Assembly (NCBI RefSeq): GCF_900091525.1
Contig: NZ_FMCU01000020.1
Span: 42,805 to 106,804 of the forward strand
DNA: 64,000 nucleotides
Source: Micromonospora matsumotoense
GTDB lineage: Bacteria; Actinomycetota; Actinomycetes; Mycobacteriales; Micromonosporaceae
Reading direction: 5' to 3'
The position numbers and the translations under genes are program-made. Below are positions 35,301 to 42,989 of this stretch, in pieces; within the stretch, counting starts at the first letter, position 1; each line of letters starts with the position of its first letter. The notes beneath the pieces were generated by a model. That model saw nothing but the letters and a program-made list of their open reading frames with translations. It was not told where the DNA came from and searched no databases.

Positions 35301-36234
35301 GCACGCCGCGATCGTCGACTCGAAGGCCGGCCAGGACGACGTGCCGCTGTCCCGCCTGGCCACCGGCGACGCCCGGTTCTTCGTGCACGACTCGCTGCTC
35401 TCCGAGTACGCCGCCATGGGCTTCGAGTACGGCTACTCGGTGGAGAACCCCGAGGCGTTGGTGCTCTGGGAAGCGCAGTTCGGTGACTTCGCCAACGGCG
35501 CGCAGTCCATCATCGACGAGTTCCTGTCCTCCGGTGAGCTCAAGTGGGGTCAGCGGTCGGCACTGGTGTTGCTGCTGCCGCACGGGCAGGAGGGGCAGGG
35601 CCCCGACCACTCGTCCGGGCGGCCGGAGCGCTTCCTGCAGCTGTGCGCGCAGGACAACATGCGGGTCGCCATCCCCAGCACCCCGGCCAACTACTTCCAC
35701 CTGCTGCGCCGGCAGGCCCTGTCGACCAGGCGCAAGCCGCTGGTGGTCTTCTCGCCGAAGTCGTTGCTGCGGCACAAGCTCTGCGTCTCGGACGTGGCCG
35801 ACTTCACCACGGGCGGGTTCCAGCCGGTGTTGGCCGACGGCGGGCCGGGTGCGGCGTCGCTGCCCGCCGAGGCGGTCAAGCGGGTGCTGCTCTGCTCCGG
35901 CAAGGTCTACTACGACCTGCTGCAGGCGCGCGCCGATCGCGGCATCGGCGACACCGCCATCGTCCGGGTGGAGCAGCTCTATCCGTTGCCGGTAGCGGAA
36001 CTCAAGGCGGTGCTCGACCAGTATCCGAACGCGGAGGACGTCGCCTGGGTGCAGGAGGAGCCGGCCAACCAGGGCGCCTGGTCGTTCGTGGCGCTCAACC
36101 TGTTGGAGCACCTGGACGGGGTGCGGCTGCGCCGTATCTCCCGCCCGGCCGCCGCCGCCCCGGCGGTCGGCTCCGCCAAGCAGCACGAGATCGAGCAGGC
36201 CGCGATCATCGACGCGGCGCTGCCGCAGCCGTGA
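32362..36234 (+). CDS. kgd: Multifunctional 2-oxoglutarate dehydrogenase E1 / dihydrolipoyl succinyltransferase-like protein
   Basis: About 1290 residues, the actinobacterial fused form. GTG at 32362 gives the family N-terminus VSTHQTSQDNPLADFG; GTG at 32341 is the alternative. After a low-complexity Ala/Pro linker (about 60-180) lies an E2-like acyltransferase domain with TSTYDHRVIQGAQ, the catalytic His block, and no lipoyl domain. The E1 part carries the thiamine diphosphate motifs, including HRGRLNVLANI, GDAAFAGQG and RRGHNEGDDP. It converts 2-oxoglutarate to succinyl-CoA in the TCA cycle with separate E2 and E3 partners. There are no signs of damage. It is the main housekeeping gene in the window. 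Confidence 0.95.
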   Translation: MSTHQTSQDNPLADFGPNEWIVDDMYQRYLADPTSVDHAWHDFFADYRPGAGPTVSPDDTTAPGTVKTAGDREEAATVAGTPTPPAVQAGKPAATGGTAPAAKSAVPAATAPAPKAASSPSAGKSSASGAKAPVAATTAPASGVEVSGGRAGGTGAAGRATSGSGAAGDPATAARTVPLRGVAARIVQNMNSSLDVPTATSVRAVPAKLLVDNRIVINNHLARGRGGKVSFTHLIGWALVRAVVAHPEMNNSYAEVDGRPALVQPEHVNLGIAIDLARPDGTRTLVVPSVKKCESMDFRQFWQAYEDLVRRARRGELTMEDHAGTTLSLTNPGGIGTVHSVPRLMPGQSAIIGVGAMEYPAPYSGMSDETLADHGISKVATLTSTYDHRVIQGAQSGEFLKTVHELLLGEHGLYDDIFTSLRIPYEPVRWMRDVARTSEGQIDKAARVVELIHAYRVRGHLMADTDPLEFEIRRHPDLDVLQHGLTLWDLDRTFPVGGFAGRQKMRLRDVLGVLRDTYCRRVGIEYMHIQEPEERRWIQERIEIRYTKPDPVEQQYLLNRLNAAEAFETFLQTKYVGQRRFSLEGGESLIPLLDEVLQACAEGGFPELVIGMAHRGRLNVLANIVGKPYEKIFNEFEGQMDPDSAHGSGDVKYHLGQTGRYTTPDGQHSTTVSVVANPSHLEAVDPVLEGIVRAKQDRLDLGLEGYTVLPVLVHGDAAFAGQGVVAETLNLSQLRGYRTGGTVHVVVNNQVGFTTAPEYSRSSLYSTDVARMIQAPIFHVNGDDPEAVIRVARLAFEYRQAFHKDVVIDLVCYRRRGHNEGDDPSMTNPRMYEIIDAKRSVRKLYTEELIGRGDITVDAAQQQLREYQAELERVFAASRDAAGAPPRARRPGGAQPDPQVETAVDAAVVRAVGEAHLQLPAGFTPHKRVQQVLQRRARMAVEGDIDWGFGELVAFGSLLAQGVTVRLAGQDSRRGTFTSRHAAIVDSKAGQDDVPLSRLATGDARFFVHDSLLSEYAAMGFEYGYSVENPEALVLWEAQFGDFANGAQSIIDEFLSSGELKWGQRSALVLLLPHGQEGQGPDHSSGRPERFLQLCAQDNMRVAIPSTPANYFHLLRRQALSTRRKPLVVFSPKSLLRHKLCVSDVADFTTGGFQPVLADGGPGAASLPAEAVKRVLLCSGKVYYDLLQARADRGIGDTAIVRVEQLYPLPVAELKAVLDQYPNAEDVAWVQEEPANQGAWSFVALNLLEHLDGVRLRRISRPAAAAPAVGSAKQHEIEQAAIIDAALPQP

Positions 36235-36236
36235 GA

Positions 36237-36280
36237 ACGGACGGGACAGCCCGCCGGTGTGGCGCAGCCGCCCCGTCCGT
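36237..36280 (+). terminator. Hairpin immediately 3' of kgd
   Basis: ACGGACGGG and CCCGTCCGT form a 9-base stem around a GC-rich interior that can pair further. It starts three bases after the stop codon. Confidence 0.6.
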
Positions 36281-36303
36281 CAGGGGTGCCGGGTGGGCCG
36301 GTC

Positions 36304-36398
36304 AGCTGGTGGCTTCGGTTGCGGCGTGCATCTCGCGGATGGTGCGGTAGGCCCGCTCCCGCGACTCGGCAGCCAACGGCTTGAACTGCGCGAGCTTT
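36304..36398 (-). pseudogene. C-terminal remnant of an unidentified gene
   Basis: The minus strand reads KLAQFKPLAAESRERAYRT then IREMHAATEATS and stops, about 31 codons with protein-like character but no upstream gene in the same frame. An overlapping frame continues with MTLAEPMPK, so a frameshift may have split it. The parent family is not recognised. Confidence 0.35.
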
Positions 36399-36484
36399 CG
36401 GCATCGGCTCGGCCAACGTCATCTCGGCGGGCACCTAGGTGATGTCGGTGAGCCCGACCTGGCCCGGTGCGGCGGTGATCCGGG

Positions 36485-36560
36485 GCCCCTCAGCACCGCC
36501 GACCTGATCGACGGCATCCACCCCCACCGCTGGCGGCTACGACAAGATCGCCGCCCACGG
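36485..36560 (+). pseudogene. Fragment of an SGNH esterase gene (cf. 40291-41403)
   Basis: The stretch around 36494-36556 is nearly identical to about 40893-40954 of the intact SGNH esterase gene. It encodes the catalytic block TADLIDGIHP and then loses frame because of one extra C. A weaker match to the preceding part of that gene may extend back to about 36403. No start and no downstream ricin domain remain. It is probably the residue of a duplication or of recombination between related genes. Confidence 0.65.
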
Positions 36561-36688
36561 CACCTCCCCACCGGGGAGAAAAGTACGCTTTTGCGGTCAT
36601 GATGACGTTTGAAACCTTATTGTCCGTGTGTGTCGGTCGCATGCCTGCGCCAGCACCACAGTGATCCGAGAGACGTGAGGTGGAATTC

Positions 36689-37246
36689 GTGCGTACTACC
36701 AGAATCTCCCTGGTCGGGGCAGCTGCCGTTGCCGCGATGGTGGGCTTCGCCGCCGCGCCCGCCGCAGCTGCCCCGACGGACACCACGACGGTCACCTTCG
36801 AGGTGCTCGCCGGCACCCTGGACATCGATGCCCCCGCCACGGCGGACCTTGGCACCGGCTCGCCGGGGGGCACGATCACCGGCCAGCTGGGTTCGGTCAC
36901 CGTCACCGACGGCCGGGCCTCCGCCGACGCCTCATGGGTGGCGACGGTGGTCTCGACGGACTTCCAGACCGGCGGTGGCACCGCGTCCGAAACCGTCCTC
37001 GCCAGTGAGATCAACTACTGGTCCGGTGCGGCCACCGCCACCACGGGCACCGGCACCTTCACCCCGGGTCAGCCGACCACAGGGGACCAGGAGCCGCTGG
37101 ACAACACGGCTCCGCTGACCGCCTTCTCCCACGTCGGCGGTACGGGTAACAACACGGCGGTCTGGAACCCGACCCTGGTGGTCAACGTTCCGCTGGACTC
37201 CCAGGCCGGCATCTACACCGGAACGGTGACGCATTCGGTGGCGTGA
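36689..37246 (+). CDS. Secreted WxL-like domain protein
   Basis: A 185-residue protein. GTG at 36689 has GAGGTGG five bases upstream. The signal peptide (ISLVGAAAVAAMVGFAA) ends near AAAA. The mature part is one beta-rich domain with TLDIDAPATADLG, QLGSVTVTDGRA, INYWSGAAT, GTFTPGQPT and a final YTGTVTHSVA. The same domain forms the C-terminus of the protein at 38916. The layout (a beta-sandwich ending GxYTGTVTxSV, next to a DUF916 protein) is that of WxL-type surface proteins. It is 28 bases upstream of the DUF916 gene, so probably one operon. Probable role: non-covalent wall binding. Confidence 0.75.
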   Translation: MRTTRISLVGAAAVAAMVGFAAAPAAAAPTDTTTVTFEVLAGTLDIDAPATADLGTGSPGGTITGQLGSVTVTDGRASADASWVATVVSTDFQTGGGTASETVLASEINYWSGAATATTGTGTFTPGQPTTGDQEPLDNTAPLTAFSHVGGTGNNTAVWNPTLVVNVPLDSQAGIYTGTVTHSVA

Positions 37247-37274
37247 GCAGTGGGTCCGATCGGCCGTACGGGTC

Positions 37275-38255
37275 GTGCCGGTGCTGCTGTGCTTCGTTGG
37301 TCTGGGCCCCGTCGCCCAGGCCAGCGAGGCCGTGCCCGACCCGGACGAGGGCAGCATCGGGATCCAACTGCTGGAGGCGCCCGTCAGCCGGCGGGCGGAC
37401 CCCCGGGCCCTTCGTTACATCGTCGACCATCTGGCCCCCGGGACAGTGATCAAGCGGCAACTGCAGGTGAGGAACACGTCCGATGCGCAGCAACGGATCG
37501 ACCTGTATCCGTCCGCCGCGACGGTCGAGGGAGACCGGTTCATCTTCGGTGAGGGCCGTACGCCCAACGAGCTGACCTCCTGGATCTCGCTCGATCGCCA
37601 CCAGCTCACCCTCGATCCGGGCGATTCGGCCCGGTTCACCGGCACGATCGCGGTCCCGGCGAACGCGTCGTCCGGTGAGCGGTATGCCGTCGTCTGGGCG
37701 TCAGCGACCTCGAAGCCGACGGCTTCCGGCAACGTCACCCAGGTCCACCGGGTTGGTGTCCGGGTCTACCTGAGCGTCGGCGCGGGCGGCGAACCGCCAT
37801 CCGACTTCCGCATCGGTGAGTTCGTCCCGGCCCGGGACCCGGACGGCGTGCCCTCGGTCGCCATCGGGGTCGACAACACCGGCCAGCGGGCGTTGGACCT
37901 GACCGGGAAGGTCAACCTCACCGAGGGCCCCGGCGGCATGGAGGCGGGGCCGTTCGACATCGTCGAGGGAACCACCCTGTCACCTGGCGACTCGGGTGGG
38001 GTCGTGGTCCGGCTGCCCAAGGAACTGCCGAACGGGCCGTGGAAGATCGTGGCCGACCTGGAAAGCGGGATGGTGAAGCGAAGCGTGACGAGGAGCATCG
38101 AGTTCCCGGACCGCGGGAAGGTGGGTAAGCCCGGCACGATCCTGTCCGGCTGGATGCCGCTCTGGTCGATCGCTGGTGCGCTGGTGGTCGTGCTGCTGAT
38201 CCTCGCGGCACTGATCATGAAGCGTCGGTCCCGGCAACCGGCGGCTGTGGGATGA
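37275..38255 (+). CDS. DUF916-type surface protein with C-terminal membrane anchor
   Basis: A 326-residue protein. GTG at 37275 is the only normal start in frame after the previous stop at 37246. A short hydrophobic leader (VPVLLCFVGLGPVAQA) precedes a domain with IQLLEAPVSRRADPRA, TVIKRQLQVRNTS, the ISLDRHQLTLDPGDSARF strand and SGERYAVVWA, matching WxL-interacting DUF916 proteins. A second Ig-like region follows, and one span near 295-318 (IAGALVVVLLILAALIM) ends in KRRSR. In Firmicutes such proteins pair with WxL proteins and bind the wall; the neighbour at 36689 is the natural partner here. Confidence 0.78.
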   Translation: MPVLLCFVGLGPVAQASEAVPDPDEGSIGIQLLEAPVSRRADPRALRYIVDHLAPGTVIKRQLQVRNTSDAQQRIDLYPSAATVEGDRFIFGEGRTPNELTSWISLDRHQLTLDPGDSARFTGTIAVPANASSGERYAVVWASATSKPTASGNVTQVHRVGVRVYLSVGAGGEPPSDFRIGEFVPARDPDGVPSVAIGVDNTGQRALDLTGKVNLTEGPGGMEAGPFDIVEGTTLSPGDSGGVVVRLPKELPNGPWKIVADLESGMVKRSVTRSIEFPDRGKVGKPGTILSGWMPLWSIAGALVVVLLILAALIMKRRSRQPAAVG

Positions 38256-38361
38256 GCCCGCCGAGTCGGCGGGGATCGCCGGTCGGCGCGGCCGGTCCTT
38301 TCTTCCGGGTCCGGTCCTTCTCCCAGGTCAATGGCGTCTGGCGGTCGGCCGAACTGCCGCA

Positions 38362-38760
38362 TCATTCCGGTCGGCGGTTCCGCATCAAGAGGTAACCACC
38401 GAGCAGTAGGGCGGAACCGCCCAAGGCGAGGAAGAGGCCGATGGTGTCCGGGCTGGTCTGCGGAAGCTCCCCGCCGGGCGGCGGGGAAGCCGGTTGGTCG
38501 GGCCCACCAGCCGGTTGGCTCGGGCTCGCCGTGGGCTGGGTCGGGCCAGGCGTCGGCTGGGTCGGGCTCGCCGTGGGCTGGGCCGGTACCACTTCGAACA
38601 TCACCCCGGTGCTTGCCGCCGGCTCCGCTAAGGCCGCGGCATCCGACCGCTCGGGCTGGGCCGCCACGGCTGGGACGGTGAGCAGGGCGGAGAACACGAG
38701 GACCGCGATCCGCACCGACCAGGGCGCGGACCTGCCGGGCTGAACTTCATGGCGGATCAT
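38362..38760 (-). CDS. Small surface protein with LPXTG-like sorting signal
   Basis: A 132-residue protein. ATG at 38758-38760 has GGGGGTGAGG just upstream; the frame extends to 38922 but would collide with the divergent gene. A signal peptide (IAVLVFSALLTVPAVAA) is followed by a Pro/Thr/Gln-rich repeat region (SPTQPTPGPTQPT). The end is ELPQTSPDT, one span (IGLFLALGGSALLLGGYLL) and MRNRRPE. This is a sortase-type signal, but with LPQTS instead of LPxTG. It is divergent from the ice-binding-like gene. It may be a wall-spanning stalk of the surface locus. Confidence 0.7.
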   Translation of the reverse strand: MIRHEVQPGRSAPWSVRIAVLVFSALLTVPAVAAQPERSDAAALAEPAASTGVMFEVVPAQPTASPTQPTPGPTQPTASPSQPAGGPDQPASPPPGGELPQTSPDTIGLFLALGGSALLLGGYLLMRNRRPE

Positions 38761-38808
38761 TGCCTCACCCCCGTCTTGACGTCGTCCCGAACAGCAACGT
38801 ACCGCCAT

Positions 38809-38827
38809 TTTGAGAACATTGCTCAAA
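38809..38827. promoter_or_regulatory. TTTGAG-N7-CTCAAA inverted repeat in divergent promoter
   Basis: A perfect six-base inverted repeat with a seven-base centre lies between the LPXTG-like gene and the DUF3494 gene, in an AT-richer patch. It may be an operator serving both directions. Confidence 0.3.
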
Positions 38828-38915
38828 GATTGGCGCATCGCCTGATTCGCCCAGATCGGCGTAGCTGATCGGTCTGGTGTCAGCGACGGTGAGCCTGAGT
38901 TTCGGAGGAGGACCT

Positions 38916-40097
38916 GTGACAAGGCTCAGGCTGGCGGTCGCCCGCCGCTGGCGCACCACCGTGGGGCGGGCGGCTCTGGCGCTGCTCCTGACCTGCGCGA
39001 CCACGCTGCTGGTCGATGTGATCGCACCGGTGAGCGCGAGAGCGGAGACCGTACCGGTGCCGCTCGGCTCCGCCGCCGACTTCGCGGTCCTCGCCGGGAC
39101 GACCGTGACGAACACCGGGGCCTCCGCAGTCACCGGTGACCTCGGAGTGAGCCCGGGTACTGCCGTGACCGGCTTTCCACCCGGCCAAATCAACGGTGCG
39201 ATTCACTCCAACGACGGTCCCGCCGTGCAGGCGCAGGCCGACCTGGCTGTCGCGTACGACAACGCCCTGACGCGGACCACCACAGACACCATCTCGGACG
39301 GCCTCGGCGGAACCACCAGGACCACCGGCGTCTACAACTCTGCCGGCGGCACCTTCGGGATCGCCGGCACGCTGACCCTCGATGCCGAGGGCGACCCGAA
39401 CGCGGTCTTCATCTTCAAGGCCACTTCCACGCTCATCACCGCCGCCGACAGCGCGGTTGAGCTGATCAACGGCGCTCAGGCGTGCAATGTCTTCTGGCAG
39501 GTCGGCAGTTCGGCCACCCTCGGCGCCAATTCCACCCTGCGGGGCGACATCCTCGCCTTTACGTCGATCACCGTCGGTGCCGGGCTGGTGGTCGACGGCC
39601 GGACGATGGCGATCAACGGCGCGGTCACCCTGGACACCAGCACGATCACCCGGTCGAGCTGCGCCGTGCCGGGTGAGCTGTCGATCACTGCGCCGGAGAC
39701 GGCCGACCTGGGTGGCGGTGCTCCCGGCAGTGCCGTCTCCGCCAACCTGGGGTCGGTGACGGTGACCGACGATCGTCTGCTCTCGGTCGCTGCCTGGACG
39801 GCGACGGTCGTCGCGACGGACTTCGTCACCACCGGCAGCCCGGTGCAGACCATCGCGAACGTCAACGTGTCCTACTGGTCGGGGCCGGCCACGTCGACCA
39901 CCGGTATCGGTACCTTCACCTCGGGTCAACCCACCCCGCAGGACGCGCAGACCCTCGATGTGGAACGCACCGCCTTCACCCTCACCGGCGGGCGGGGATC
40001 CAACTCCGCCACCTGGGATCCCGTCGTCTCCGTCCAGCTACCTCTCGCGGCCGTGGTCGGCAGCTACACCGGCACCGTGACCTTCTCTGTGGCCTGA
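38916..40097 (+). CDS. DUF3494 (ice-binding-like) protein fused to a WxL-like domain
   Basis: A 393-residue protein. GTG at 38916 follows GGAGGAGG. After a signal peptide (ALALLLTCATTLLVDVI), residues 50-265 form a DUF3494/ice-binding-type beta-solenoid: LGSAADFAVLAGTTVTNTG, VTGDLGVSPGT, FIFKATSTLI, CNVFWQVGSSATLG and FTSITVGAG. The last 125 residues are the same WxL-like domain as at 36689 (ITAPETADLGGG to YTGTVTFSVA). DUF3494 domains serve as ice binders in cold organisms but also as adhesins; in a soil actinomycete adhesion is the likelier role. The C-terminal domain probably holds it on the wall. Confidence 0.82.
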   Translation: MTRLRLAVARRWRTTVGRAALALLLTCATTLLVDVIAPVSARAETVPVPLGSAADFAVLAGTTVTNTGASAVTGDLGVSPGTAVTGFPPGQINGAIHSNDGPAVQAQADLAVAYDNALTRTTTDTISDGLGGTTRTTGVYNSAGGTFGIAGTLTLDAEGDPNAVFIFKATSTLITAADSAVELINGAQACNVFWQVGSSATLGANSTLRGDILAFTSITVGAGLVVDGRTMAINGAVTLDTSTITRSSCAVPGELSITAPETADLGGGAPGSAVSANLGSVTVTDDRLLSVAAWTATVVATDFVTTGSPVQTIANVNVSYWSGPATSTTGIGTFTSGQPTPQDAQTLDVERTAFTLTGGRGSNSATWDPVVSVQLPLAAVVGSYTGTVTFSVA

Positions 40098-40230
40098 GAC
40101 GCCTTCCGGCAGGTGAGTGGTCGGCTCGGCTGCCACGGCCTACCGGCCGGTCGGCCATGCCACCGCGCCGACCACCCGCCGGTGAGGGTTGACGGGTGCT
40201 GAATCAGCGACAAAAATTTACAAGTATCGT

Positions 40231-40244
40231 TGTTATCGTTAACA
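40231..40244. promoter_or_regulatory. Perfect LacI-like operator upstream of SGNH esterase
   Basis: TGTTATCGTTAACA has perfect TGTTA/TAACA arms about a four-base centre, typical of LacI-family sugar regulators. It lies 47 bases upstream of the esterase ATG in an AT-rich promoter patch (CAAAAATTTACAAG), so a bound repressor would block transcription. Confidence 0.55.
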
Positions 40245-40290
40245 CTCGGGGCGTTGCCGGCATCGGTTCGACCATTCATGGGAGAAAGCT

Positions 40291-41403
40291 ATGCGAACAA
40301 GGGCAAGATGGCTCGCGGCGATCGCCGCACTCGGCGTCATGATCGCCGGGGTGGTGACACCGACCGGCCCCGCTCAGGCCGAGTCCAACGGCGGGGTACG
40401 CGTGATGCCCCTCGGCGACTCCATCACCGAGGGCACCCAGGTGCCGGGCGGATACCGCATCGGGCTCTGGCAGCGTCTCGCCAGCGGCCGCTACACGATC
40501 GACTTCGTCGGCTCGCAGTTCAACGGGCCAGCCAGCCTGGGTGACCACGACCACCAGGGGCATCCCGGCTGGCGCATCGACCAGATCGACGCGAACATCG
40601 TCGGCTGGCTGAACACCCAACGGCCGCAGACCGTCCTGCTGCACATCGGCACCAACGACATTCTGCAGAACTACAACGTGAGCACCGCGCCGAACCGGCT
40701 CTCCACCCTGATCGACCGGATCACCGCCACCGTACCCACCGCCGAGGTGTTCGTGGCGCAGCTCATCCCGCTGTCCAACAGCAACCAGGAAGCGGCCGTC
40801 CGCACCTTCAACGCGGCGATCCCCGGCATCGTGTCGAGCAAGGTGAGCGCCGGCAAGCGGGTGCGCCTGGTCGACATGCACAGCGCCGTCACCACCGCCG
40901 ACCTGATCGACGGCATCCACCCCACCGCCGGCGGCTACGACAAGATGGCCGCCCGCTGGTACAGCGCCCTGCAGTCGGTGCCCGGCAGCATCGGCAACCC
41001 GGGGAACAGTGGCGGGCAGACCGCCGCGATCGTGGGCACCCCGTCGGGTCGGTGCGTCGACGTGCCCGGTTCCGCCGCCACCAACGGGCTCCAGGTGCAG
41101 CTCTGGGACTGCCACGGCGGCGCCAACCAGCAGTGGACCTACACCTCCGGCCGGGCGCTGACCGTCCTGGGCACCAAGTGCCTGGACGCGGCGGGCTACG
41201 GCACCACCCCGGGCACCCAGGTCACCACCTACGACTGCCACGGCGGCGCCAACCAGCAGTGGAACGTCAACGCCAACGGCACCATCACCGGCGTGCAGTC
41301 CGGCCTCTGCCTGGACGCCGCCAGCCAGGGCACCGCCAACGGCACCAAGCTCGTCCTCTGGACCTGCTCCGGGCAGGCCAACCAGCAGTGGAGCCGACGG
41401 TGA
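40291..41403 (+). CDS. Secreted SGNH/GDSL esterase with ricin-type CBM13
   Basis: A 370-residue protein. ATG at 40291 follows GGGAGAAAG. The signal peptide (WLAAIAALGVMIAGVV) ends near AQA. The SGNH hydrolase domain spans about 35-225: block I PLGDSITEG with the nucleophile Ser, block III HIGTND, and block V DGIHP with the Asp and His. After a short Gly/Ser linker, a beta-trefoil ricin domain has three repeats with NQQW. The layout fits carbohydrate esterases such as CE3-type acetylxylan esterases. It is 37 bases upstream of a polyester-hydrolase-like gene and probably co-transcribed. A LacI-like operator precedes it. Confidence 0.88.
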   Translation: MRTRARWLAAIAALGVMIAGVVTPTGPAQAESNGGVRVMPLGDSITEGTQVPGGYRIGLWQRLASGRYTIDFVGSQFNGPASLGDHDHQGHPGWRIDQIDANIVGWLNTQRPQTVLLHIGTNDILQNYNVSTAPNRLSTLIDRITATVPTAEVFVAQLIPLSNSNQEAAVRTFNAAIPGIVSSKVSAGKRVRLVDMHSAVTTADLIDGIHPTAGGYDKMAARWYSALQSVPGSIGNPGNSGGQTAAIVGTPSGRCVDVPGSAATNGLQVQLWDCHGGANQQWTYTSGRALTVLGTKCLDAAGYGTTPGTQVTTYDCHGGANQQWNVNANGTITGVQSGLCLDAASQGTANGTKLVLWTCSGQANQQWSRR

Positions 41404-41440
41404 CCCGCGCCGGCCCGCCCGAGGCAAGGAGGAACCAGAG

Positions 41441-42790
41441 GTGAAGCTGCCAACAGCGCAGAACCCGGCCCCGGGGGCCGGACGCCGCACACCGTCCGTA
41501 CGCCGGAGCCGGGCCGTCCGCTGGCTGACCGCCGGGCTCGCGGTGGTCCTCGGCCTGGCGGTGTCGGCCACGCCCCGGGACGCGGCGGCGGCGGACAACC
41601 CGTACCAGCGGGGTCCCGACCCGACCCCGGCCAGCGTCGCCGCCACCCGGGGACCGTTCGCCACGACGCAGGCGACCGTGCCGGCGGGCAACGGCTTCAA
41701 CGGCGGGTTCGTCTACTACCCCACCGACACCAGCCTGGGCACCTGGGGCGCGGTGGCGATCGTCCCCGGTTACTCCGCGCTGTTCGCCAACGAAGAGGCA
41801 TGGATGGGCCCCTGGCTGGCGTCCTTCGGATTCGTGGTGCTCGGGATCGAGACCAACAGCCGTACCGACGGTGCCGACGCCCGCGCCACCCAGTTGCTCG
41901 CGGCGCTGGACTACCTCACCCGGACCAGCCCGGTGCGCAACCGGGTGGATCCCCACCGGCTCAGCGTGATGGGCCACTCCGCAGGCGGGGCCGGCACCCT
42001 CCTGGCGGCGTTGCGGCGGCCGTCGCTGAAGACCGCGGTCGGCCTCGCTCCCGGTACGCCGGGAAACAACCTGAACATGTCCACCACCCAGGTCCCCACC
42101 CTGCTCCTGTCGGGTCAGAACGACGGCACCGTCACGCCCTCGTACGTGCAGGGCATCTACAACACGCTGCCTGCCGGGGTGGAGCACGCCTGGGCGGAGT
42201 TGGCCGGCAACGACCACCTGTCGTTCACCCGGTCGAACCCGACCGAGATGCGGCTCCTGATCCCCTGGCTCAAGATCTTCCTGGACAACGACACCCGCTA
42301 CACCCAGTTCCTCTGCCCGTTGGCGGACAGCACCGGCGTGTCCCGGTACAGCTCCACCTGCCCCCTGGTGCCCCCGGGCGGGCCGACGACCCCGCCCCCC
42401 ACCACTCCGCCGCCCACGACCCCGCCCCCGACCACTCCGCCGCCGACCACTCCGCCCCCGACCACTCCGCCGCCCACGACCCCGCCGCCTGCCGGCACCG
42501 CCTGCACCGCGACCTACCGCACCGTCAACTCGTGGTCCGGTGGCTTCCAGGCCGAGGTCACGGTGACCGCCGGCAGCGCCGCCGTCAATGGCTGGACCGC
42601 CCGCTGGGAGCTGGGTGGCGGCCAGGGCATCAGCCAGGTCTGGAACGGCACGCTGAGCACCAGCGGCGCGACCGCGACCGTCCGCAACGCCGCCTACAAC
42701 GGTGCGCTCGCACCGGGCACCTCGACGACCTTCGGCTTCCTCGGCACCGGCACGCCGACCAGCCCGTCGCCGACCTGCACCAGCCCCTGA
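41441..42790 (+). CDS. Second secreted polyester hydrolase-like enzyme, with CBM2
   Basis: A 449-residue protein. GTG at 41441 has AAGGAGGA seven bases upstream. After the signal peptide the mature start is NPYQRGPDPTPAS, as in the paralogue at 14087. Core motifs are FVYYPTDTS, AIVPGYS and FGFVVLGIETNS. The nucleophile motif is GHSAGGAG, where the paralogue and actinomycete cutinases have GHSMGGGG; the acid is in SGQNDGTV and the His in GNDHLSF. The Cys pair FLCPLAD and STCPLV closes the domain. A Pro/Thr repeat linker (about 42380-42490) leads to a family 2 binding module. The altered elbow suggests a changed substrate, perhaps acetylated or feruloylated polymers. Confidence 0.82.
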   Translation: MKLPTAQNPAPGAGRRTPSVRRSRAVRWLTAGLAVVLGLAVSATPRDAAAADNPYQRGPDPTPASVAATRGPFATTQATVPAGNGFNGGFVYYPTDTSLGTWGAVAIVPGYSALFANEEAWMGPWLASFGFVVLGIETNSRTDGADARATQLLAALDYLTRTSPVRNRVDPHRLSVMGHSAGGAGTLLAALRRPSLKTAVGLAPGTPGNNLNMSTTQVPTLLLSGQNDGTVTPSYVQGIYNTLPAGVEHAWAELAGNDHLSFTRSNPTEMRLLIPWLKIFLDNDTRYTQFLCPLADSTGVSRYSSTCPLVPPGGPTTPPPTTPPPTTPPPTTPPPTTPPPTTPPPTTPPPAGTACTATYRTVNSWSGGFQAEVTVTAGSAAVNGWTARWELGGGQGISQVWNGTLSTSGATATVRNAAYNGALAPGTSTTFGFLGTGTPTSPSPTCTSP

Positions 42791-42794
42791 GCGC

Positions 42795-42835
42795 GGCGGC
42801 CGCCCACCCACCGGCACGACGGGTGGGCGGCCGCC
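42795..42835 (+). terminator. Perfect 15-base-pair hairpin
   Basis: GGCGGCCGCCCACCC pairs exactly with GGGTGGGCGGCCGCC. It starts four bases after the stop of the hydrolase gene and ends the two-gene esterase operon. Confidence 0.75.
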
Positions 42836-42989
42836 GGCACGCCGCGCACGGCGTGCCGGAAGCCGGACCCGGACCGGGGCGATCGATGAGACACCGACGC
42901 GTGCCGCCAGCCGTCGGCGACAGGTTATTCACCGCTGATCCACAGCCGACTGCGAGGCCATTCTCCACAATGTCCCGTACGAATAGTGC

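Noticed and set aside
30280..36186. Very long open frame (about 1970 codons) antisense to the sugar dehydrogenase and kgd genes
   Set aside because: Its composition is the low-complexity Gly/Arg/Val pattern typical of antisense frames in GC-rich DNA, with no domain, and the opposite strand carries clear genes.
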